NCBI GenBank assembly: GCA_903839975.1
Contig: CAIMEH010000019.1
Span: 1-32,759 of the forward strand
Direction: 5' to 3'
DNA: 32,759 bases
Source of the DNA: an uncultured Candidatus Berkelbacteria bacterium
GTDB taxonomy: Bacteria; Patescibacteriota; UBA1384; 2-12-FULL-50-11
The notes under the pieces were generated by a model. It had not been told where the DNA came from. It did no database searches and saw only the letters and a program-made list of their open reading frames with translations. Shown piece after piece: positions 27,294-32,759 of this stretch. The position numbers and the translations under genes are program-made. Numbering within the stretch: position 1 is the stretch's first letter; each line of letters begins with the position of its first letter.

Positions 27294-28343
27294 ATGAAAA
27301 GAATCACTGGAAAAATAGTTTCAATTTTACTGGGAGTAGCAGCTATTGCTCTTCTGGGTATTACTCCAGCTGCCGCCTCAGCAACAGCCACCATCTCTGC
27401 CTCACCAGCCAGTGGAAGCAAAACAGTCGGTACCAGTTTCAATATCGCTATCGTTGTTGACGGTGGCGGCCAAAGCTTTACTTCCTTTAGCGCTACTGTC
27501 TCCACTACCAACCTTACTGTCCTATCGCTGACAAAGGGTTCAAGCGTTACTCAATGGATAACCCAACCGAAACTTGAGTCGGGAGTTGCTTCGCTAAGCT
27601 TTTCTGGAGCCGTTTCTGGATCGGCAACGAGCGTGACTGTTTATACTCTATCCGTACAAGGAACTAGTACCGGCGCAGCCGCTATCACTATAAGCAACGG
27701 TTCAGTTAAGACAACGGACGGCTACACTGTTACCAACATCTTCTCTTCATCAACAAGTGGTAGTTACACTATTGCCGCTGCAGCCACGACCCCAGCTCCG
27801 ACAACCACACCAAAAACTACTACACCAAAGACAACCACAACTCCCCCAAAAACAACAACTACACCAACACCAACTACAACCACTCCAACCGTAACCACTC
27901 CTGCCCCAGTAGTACCGACAACTACTACAGTAGTCGCCAAGATAACTCTGCCAGACGGCACTGCAGCTGTTGGCGCCACAGTAAGCTTGTCGTCAATTAC
28001 TGGTACAAAAACTACTGATAGCGAAGGGCTTGCGCTCTTTAGTAGTGTTGCCCCAGGAACATACACTCTAAGCGCTAGCACTCCTGACTACTTCGGCAGT
28101 AAAGACATAACAATTACTATCGACAGTGCCGTAAATAGTGTGGCTCTCGAACTTGCAAAAAAGCCTATCAGCAAAACTGTTCTTTATGAGATCGGTGGCG
28201 GAGTCGCTGCATTACTAGCAATAATTATCTTCATAATCGTGATAGTAAGAATTACCCGAATAGGCAAGAATGAGCCGGAGCAAACAAACAATATTCATAC
28301 ACCGGTTCCGCCAAGTATTTTGCCGCCAAGCCAAGGCGTCTAG
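27294..28343 (+). CDS. Cohesin-like domain protein with Thr/Pro linker, carboxypeptidase-regulatory-like domain and C-terminal TM
   Basis: Signal peptide; ATISASPASGSKTVGTSFNIAIVVDGGGQSFTSFSATVST...GTSTGAAAITISNGSVKT; TTPKTTTPPKTTT linker; C-terminal GGGVAALLAIIIFIIVIVRITR. Confidence 0.7.
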   Translation: MKRITGKIVSILLGVAAIALLGITPAAASATATISASPASGSKTVGTSFNIAIVVDGGGQSFTSFSATVSTTNLTVLSLTKGSSVTQWITQPKLESGVASLSFSGAVSGSATSVTVYTLSVQGTSTGAAAITISNGSVKTTDGYTVTNIFSSSTSGSYTIAAAATTPAPTTTPKTTTPKTTTTPPKTTTTPTPTTTTPTVTTPAPVVPTTTTVVAKITLPDGTAAVGATVSLSSITGTKTTDSEGLALFSSVAPGTYTLSASTPDYFGSKDITITIDSAVNSVALELAKKPISKTVLYEIGGGVAALLAIIIFIIVIVRITRIGKNEPEQTNNIHTPVPPSILPPSQGV

Positions 28344-28868
28344 CTATATCTGAGAGCTACTCGGTAGTTTAATTATCTTAAAGTCTACTCGACCAATAAT
28401 AAATGATGCCGGTACTGGTCCCCAGGAACGCGAATCGGAGCTAACTACTCTATTATCGCCCATGGCAAAATATTCGTCCGACTGAAGAGTCCGATCAGTA
28501 TCTGGTGTGGTCAATATTCCAGGCTGTAAATAAGATTCGTTTAATGTCTTACCGTTTATCAAAACAGTGCCGTCTTTTATCACGACATGCTCACCAGGCA
28601 AGCCAATAATTCTCTTGATAAATCGCTTCTGGATCTCGCCTGGGAAATACATAGCAATGGCATCACCACGTTCTGGCGTATGAGTGATATACGCAACCTT
28701 GTCGATTAAATACACCTGACCATCGACGTAGTTAGGAAACATACTAGTGCCACGAACAATTAAAATCGAGTAGAAGAAATAGTTTATTATCAAACCAAGA
28801 ATTAGCAAAACCAGAGCGGCTTTAGTAAAATCGTAGGTCCAACCAGTCAGCCAGAAAAGCTTTTCCAA
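28344..28868 (-). CDS. lepB: Signal peptidase I
   Basis: RGTSMFPNYVDGQ (catalytic Ser), RGDAIAMYFP, KRIIGLPGE (Lys), YFAMGDNRVVSSDSRSWG. Confidence 0.95.
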   Translation of the reverse strand: MEKLFWLTGWTYDFTKAALVLLILGLIINYFFYSILIVRGTSMFPNYVDGQVYLIDKVAYITHTPERGDAIAMYFPGEIQKRFIKRIIGLPGEHVVIKDGTVLINGKTLNESYLQPGILTTPDTDRTLQSDEYFAMGDNRVVSSDSRSWGPVPASFIIGRVDFKIIKLPSSSQI

Positions 28869-28903
28869 GTTTTTGTTTTCGATTGTCCCTCCTCGAACGG
28901 ACT

Positions 28904-30715
28904 TTATGCCGCTGTTTTCAGTTTAGCAAAGATTTTGGTTAACTCGTTATCCTCAAGAGTTTCTTGCTTCAAAAGTTCGTCAGCCATCAGGTCCAAGACC
29001 TTAATATGTTTCTTTAAAATTGCTTGAGCTTGAATCCAAGCATGGCCAATAATTTTAGAGATCTGATCATCAATCTCGGAAGAAACTTTTTCAGAATTAT
29101 TGCGATGACTCATATCCCGGCCCAAGAAGATCATCTCTTCTCGTTCACCAAGTTTGATTGGACCAAGTTCGCTCATTCCGAAGATCGTTACCATATTGCG
29201 GGCAATTTCAGTGGCACGCTCAAGGTCGTTACTAGCACCAGTGGTAACGTCTTTGAAGATAAGCTTTTCAGCTGCGCGACCACCCAGAAGTTGGATTATT
29301 TCATTCTCGAACTTGCTCTGTGGAATTAAGCGACGGTCTTCGCTTGGCAGACTTAAGGTGTAGCCAAGCGCCATACCGCGAGAAATAATAGAAACTTTAT
29401 GAACGTCATCTAGCTCTGGCAGAAGATGACCGATAATAGCATGACCGGCTTCATGATAAGCAACAATCTTACGTTCTTTGTCTTTCATTAGATAACTCGT
29501 TCGCTCTGGCCCGAGAAGAGTTTTCTCAATTGAGTGGCGCAGATCCTGTTGAGTAATTTTCTTCTGGCCGTTACGGGCAGCTAAAATTGCCGCTTCGTTC
29601 ATAACGTTGCGCAAGTCAGCGCCAGACAAGCCTGGGGTAGACTTAGCTGTCTCCTCAAGATTAATATTCTTCTCAAGCGGTTTGTTGCGCGCATGAATCT
29701 TAAGAATGGCTGTTCGCTCATCACGATCCGGCAGATCAAGAACAACCTTACGATCAAAACGACCCGGGCGCATTAGAGCTGGGTCAAGAACATCTGGTCG
29801 GTTAGTAGCGGCCAGAACAATAACATTAGCGTCAGTATCGAAACCGTCCATCTCCACTAAAATCTGGTTTAGCGTCTGTTCGCGTTCGTCGTGAGACCCA
29901 CCTAAGCCGGAACCACGCTGACGACCAACGGCATCGAGCTCATCGATAAAAATAACAGTTGGGCCAAGCTTTTTGGCTTTGGCAAATAAGTCGCGTACGC
30001 GGGAAGCACCGACACCAACAAACATCTCTACGAATTCTGAGGCGGACAAAGTGAAGAACGGTACACCGGCTTCACCTGCGACGGCTTTGGCTAACAAGGT
30101 CTTACCGACACCAGCTGGACCAACTAGCAGCACACCTCGTGGGATCTCAGCACCGAGGGCTTTGAATTTAGCTGGAGTCTTTAAGAACTCAACAATTTCA
30201 GATAGCTCTTGTTTGGCATGTTTAAGGCCAGCAACATCCGCAAAAGTGACTTTATCTTTACCAGTATAAGGTTTGGCGGTAGAGCGACCAAACGACATTG
30301 CTTGGTTGTTGGCACCACGAGCTTGTCTGGTCATAAACCAGAAGAAACCACCTATTAGTAATACTGGTAAGAATATCGTTAATATATCGGTCCAAATAGC
30401 GCCCGAGTCTGGGTTATTTATAGTTACCGGAACAACAGAAGAATCAATGCCATAATCTTTAATCCCCTGGCTAGCTTCTTTGTAAGCGATTAATTGAGTA
30501 TTGTCTTTTGTGTATGCGGTAATTTTATTGCCATCAATGACGATGTGATCAATCTTGCCGTCCTTTATCTCGGACGTAATTTGAGTAATTGAGACATCCT
30601 GGGTATTCGTACTAGCGATACCCTTAAAGCCAAAGAGGCTCCATATGACAATCGCTAGAAAGACAATTGTTAGCAGTGAAAAAATCTGTCTCCAAAATCG
30701 GTTTCGTGTATTCAT
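28904..30715 (-). CDS. ftsH: ATP-dependent zinc metalloprotease FtsH
   Basis: [40 protein letters not shown], zinc site [10 protein letters not shown]. Confidence 0.98.
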   Translation of the reverse strand: MNTRNRFWRQIFSLLTIVFLAIVIWSLFGFKGIASTNTQDVSITQITSEIKDGKIDHIVIDGNKITAYTKDNTQLIAYKEASQGIKDYGIDSSVVPVTINNPDSGAIWTDILTIFLPVLLIGGFFWFMTRQARGANNQAMSFGRSTAKPYTGKDKVTFADVAGLKHAKQELSEIVEFLKTPAKFKALGAEIPRGVLLVGPAGVGKTLLAKAVAGEAGVPFFTLSASEFVEMFVGVGASRVRDLFAKAKKLGPTVIFIDELDAVGRQRGSGLGGSHDEREQTLNQILVEMDGFDTDANVIVLAATNRPDVLDPALMRPGRFDRKVVLDLPDRDERTAILKIHARNKPLEKNINLEETAKSTPGLSGADLRNVMNEAAILAARNGQKKITQQDLRHSIEKTLLGPERTSYLMKDKERKIVAYHEAGHAIIGHLLPELDDVHKVSIISRGMALGYTLSLPSEDRRLIPQSKFENEIIQLLGGRAAEKLIFKDVTTGASNDLERATEIARNMVTIFGMSELGPIKLGEREEMIFLGRDMSHRNNSEKVSSEIDDQISKIIGHAWIQAQAILKKHIKVLDLMADELLKQETLEDNELTKIFAKLKTAA

Positions 30716-30853
30716 CCAATCAATTCTACATTTTTGCAGTACTTATTCAAGGTGTGAACCAACATTATTTGTAGTTGTCTTGTCTTAAGAAAAACTGAAG
30801 ATTTTTTCGTTAACTGGTGGACGTTTCGGGGCAAAAGAGGTAAAATCGAAGAT

Positions 30854-30924
30854 AGCGGGGTAGGGGAATGGTACCCCATCTGGCTCATAACCAGAAGGTG
30901 AACGTTCGAGTCGTTCCCCCGCTA
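30854..30924 (+). tRNA. tRNA with CAT anticodon (Met, or Ile2 after lysidinylation)
   Basis: AGCGGGG/CCCCGCT; anticodon loop CTCATAA in TCTGG/CCAGA; T-arm GAACG-TTCGAGT-CGTTC. Confidence 0.88.
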
Positions 30925-30969
30925 CAAAACAAGACCCCACACTTCCGTGTGGGTTTTTGTTTTGTATTG
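30925..30969 (+). terminator. Rho-independent terminator after the CAT tRNA
   Basis: ACAAAAC..CCCACAC-ttcc-GTGTGGG-TTTTTGTTTTGTATTG. Confidence 0.85.
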
Positions 30970-31098
30970 GTGAACGAAGACAGAACGCGCTGCTGCAAGC
31001 AGCCGTTCGACTGGAGCGAAACAAAGTGAAGCGACAATGCCCGAGCTTGCTAGGGATATTCGTTCCTTAAGCTTAAAGTTTTGTTATTTGTCTAATAT

Positions 31099-31128
31099 TT
31101 GACAGCCTTACCCAAACATCGCTAAGCT
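31099..31128 (+). promoter_or_regulatory. Predicted promoter of guaB (leaderless geometry)
   Basis: TTGACA (31099) - 17/18 nt - CTAAGC/TAAGCT, then 5-6 nt to ATG 31134. Confidence 0.5.
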
Positions 31129-31133
31129 AAATT

Positions 31134-32282
31134 ATGGGTACACCCAAATTTTCTTTATCCCAAGCGCTAACATTTGATGACGTTTTACTCCATCCCGGTT
31201 TTTCAGATTTTCAACGTTGCGATATTACCCTGTCTACAAAATTAACGAAAAAGATTTCTCTTGATATTCCTCTAGTGTCTGCACCTATGGACACCGTAAC
31301 CGAAAGCGAGCTAGCTATTGCCCTAGCTAGAATTGGCGGCATTGGCGTAATTCATAGGAATCTTTCAGTCGTCGACCAAGCAAAAGAGGTAAAAAAAGTT
31401 AAGGCCGAAGGATTAGTAGTTGGCGCCGCAATCGGCTCCAACTTGGGCTACGAGCAACGGGTCGAACAGCTTGTTGCTTCTGGCGTTGACTTTATAGTTA
31501 TTGATTCGGCTCACGGGTTTTCAACATCGGTTATAGAAGCCACAAGAATTATCAAAAAGAAATACCCAAAGACTCAAATAATCGCTGGCAATATTGCTAC
31601 CGCCGAAGGTGCAAAAGCCCTAATTGATTTCGGTGCGGATGCCTTGCGCGTTGGAATGGGCCCAGGCTCAATCTGCACCACGAGGATAGTTTCTGGAATG
31701 GGAGTGCCGCAACTAACTGCAATAATTGAAGTAGCGTCCGTCGCAAAGCTACATAACGTTCCGGTAATCGCCGACGGTGGAATCAGGTACTCTGGCGATA
31801 TCGTAAAGGCTTTAGCTGTTGGCGCTTCGACCGTTATGATGGGTTCCATATTTGCCTCTACCCAGGAATCTCCAGGTAAAAAAATAAGCTTGAGTGCCTC
31901 GCAAGTACCTAGTAGATTCAAAAACATTCTTAAACAAGGTCAAAAATCATATTGGTTCAAAGAGTATCGCGGCATGGGTTCGGTCGGAGCGATGGATAAG
32001 GGCGTGAAGGTTCACTCTGAGGATGAATTTCACGGCAAAAGCTACAAGGACAAAGTGTTAGTCGCTGAAGGCGTTGAAGGCTTAGTACCGGTCGATGGCA
32101 AAATTAGCGACCGCGTTGAACAGCTAATAGGCGGAATAAAATCAGGAATGTATTATGTCGGCGCCAAATCAATTGAAGAGCTCTGGCAAAAAGCCAGATT
32201 CCTACAGATTACTCAGGCATCACTTCAGGAGAGCCACCCTCATGACATATTTGTAATCGACCCAGGAAAAAGCTACTCGTAA
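31134..32282 (+). CDS. guaB: IMP dehydrogenase, short form lacking the CBS (Bateman) module
   Basis: [34 protein letters not shown], catalytic loop [44 protein letters not shown]; no CBS insert. Confidence 0.95.
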   Translation: MGTPKFSLSQALTFDDVLLHPGFSDFQRCDITLSTKLTKKISLDIPLVSAPMDTVTESELAIALARIGGIGVIHRNLSVVDQAKEVKKVKAEGLVVGAAIGSNLGYEQRVEQLVASGVDFIVIDSAHGFSTSVIEATRIIKKKYPKTQIIAGNIATAEGAKALIDFGADALRVGMGPGSICTTRIVSGMGVPQLTAIIEVASVAKLHNVPVIADGGIRYSGDIVKALAVGASTVMMGSIFASTQESPGKKISLSASQVPSRFKNILKQGQKSYWFKEYRGMGSVGAMDKGVKVHSEDEFHGKSYKDKVLVAEGVEGLVPVDGKISDRVEQLIGGIKSGMYYVGAKSIEELWQKARFLQITQASLQESHPHDIFVIDPGKSYS

Positions 32283-32302
32283 TATATTGGAATCACTCAC
32301 CC

Positions 32303-32330
32303 TTGACTACTTAAGTGATGGGTTTATATT
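32303..32330 (+). promoter_or_regulatory. Predicted promoter with leaderless geometry
   Basis: TTGACT (32303) - 16 nt - TATATT (32325), then 6 nt to ATG 32337. Confidence 0.55.
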
Positions 32331-32336
32331 AGATAT

Positions 32337-32759
32337 ATGGCTAAGTACAAATTAAGACTGGAAGCGAGAGAACTAAGAAAAACTGGCTTAAGTATTAAAG
32401 AACTATGTGAGAAATTAGACGTCTCTAAATCAACTATGAGCAATTGGTGTTCCGATGTTGAGCTAACAAAGCAACAGCGCGCCAAACTTGAAAAAAGACG
32501 CCAAGACGCTGGATTTATTGGTCGTATGAAAGGCTCTGAAACAAATCACAAAAAAAGAATGGAACGAATCGAATACTTTCAAGATAAAGGGAAGAAGGAA
32601 CTTTCCTCCTTAGATAAAAAGGGTAGATTGATTGCGGCAGTGGCTTTGTATTGGGCAGAAGGGACAAAGAAACGAGGCAAACTTTCTCTAACAAACTCAG
32701 ACCCAACGATGATTAAGTTCTTTGCCGATTGTTTAGTTGACTCGTTCGATATTCATAAA
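32337..32759 (+). CDS. HTH + LAGLIDADG-like protein, 3' truncated by window edge
   Basis: Not in the ORF track (no stop in window). MAKYKLRLEARELRKTGLSIKELCEKLDVSKSTMSNWCSDVEL (HTH) then LIAAVALYWAEGTKKRGKLSLTNSDPTMIKFFADCLVDSFDIHK. Confidence 0.7.
   Translation, partial: MAKYKLRLEARELRKTGLSIKELCEKLDVSKSTMSNWCSDVELTKQQRAKLEKRRQDAGFIGRMKGSETNHKKRMERIEYFQDKGKKELSSLDKKGRLIAAVALYWAEGTKKRGKLSLTNSDPTMIKFFADCLVDSFDIHK

Noticed and set aside
27764-28081. Minus-strand Val/Gly-rich ORF (VVVVGTTGAGVVTVGVVVVGVG)
   Set aside because: Antisense reading of the ACA/ACT-rich Thr-Pro linker of the cohesin-like protein.
21837-28343. A true cellulosome
   Set aside because: No glycoside hydrolase, CBM or multi-cohesin scaffoldin is visible; only single cohesin-like domains and dockerins, so a degradative cellulosome is not supported.
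30785-31024. Minus-strand ORF MFRSSRTAACSS...GERLERSPSGYEPDGVPFPYPAIFDF
   Set aside because: Antisense of the CAT tRNA; a familiar type of spurious tRNA-antisense ORF.
1-32759. Alternative genetic code (TGA = Gly, as in Gracilibacteria/Absconditabacteria)
   Set aside because: Genuine genes end at TGA (for example 15940-15942, 17692-17694, 25389-25391) without in-frame internal TGA; standard code fits.
1-32759. CRISPR array, prophage or transposase
   Set aside because: No regularly spaced repeats, no cas, phage structural or transposase-like ORFs found.

Overview
The window reads as part of a small-genome bacterial chromosome of Candidate Phyla Radiation (Patescibacteria) type. This lineage is inferred from gene content and style, not computed. 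Housekeeping genes: recG (5'-truncated), a comEA-like HhH protein, rpsA (4 S1 domains), an NrnA-type DHH protein, rny, HU, lepA, murJ, lepB, ftsH and a CBS-less guaB. There are 9 scattered tRNA genes: Leu-TAG, Phe-GAA, Leu-TAA, Val-TAC, Pro-CGG(-), Arg-CCT, Pro-TGG, Gly-TCC and a CAT tRNA. TGA is used as a stop, so the code appears standard. An accessory segment at about 6.1-9.1 kb carries an HNH endonuclease, a Fic protein and an unknown 271-aa protein. The most interesting region is about 21.8-28.3 kb. There, two divergent gene sets each encode a dockerin-type protein and a cohesin-like protein, all with predicted membrane anchors. One dockerin is fused to a 7-repeat Vgb-like beta-propeller, and no carbohydrate-active enzyme was recognised. 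Other signals worth a second look: all nine tRNAs are followed by encoded 'CA' rather than 'CCA'; several CDSs appear leaderless (-10 box 5-7 nt before ATG); two CDSs start 3-6 nt after a tRNA; a 19-bp tRNA-Gly 3'-end duplication; a secreted beta-rich, barrel-like protein; a PWQRV alkyltransferase-like protein; and an off-edge HTH + LAGLIDADG-like ORF missing from the ORF track. No tools were run; all family calls are by eye.
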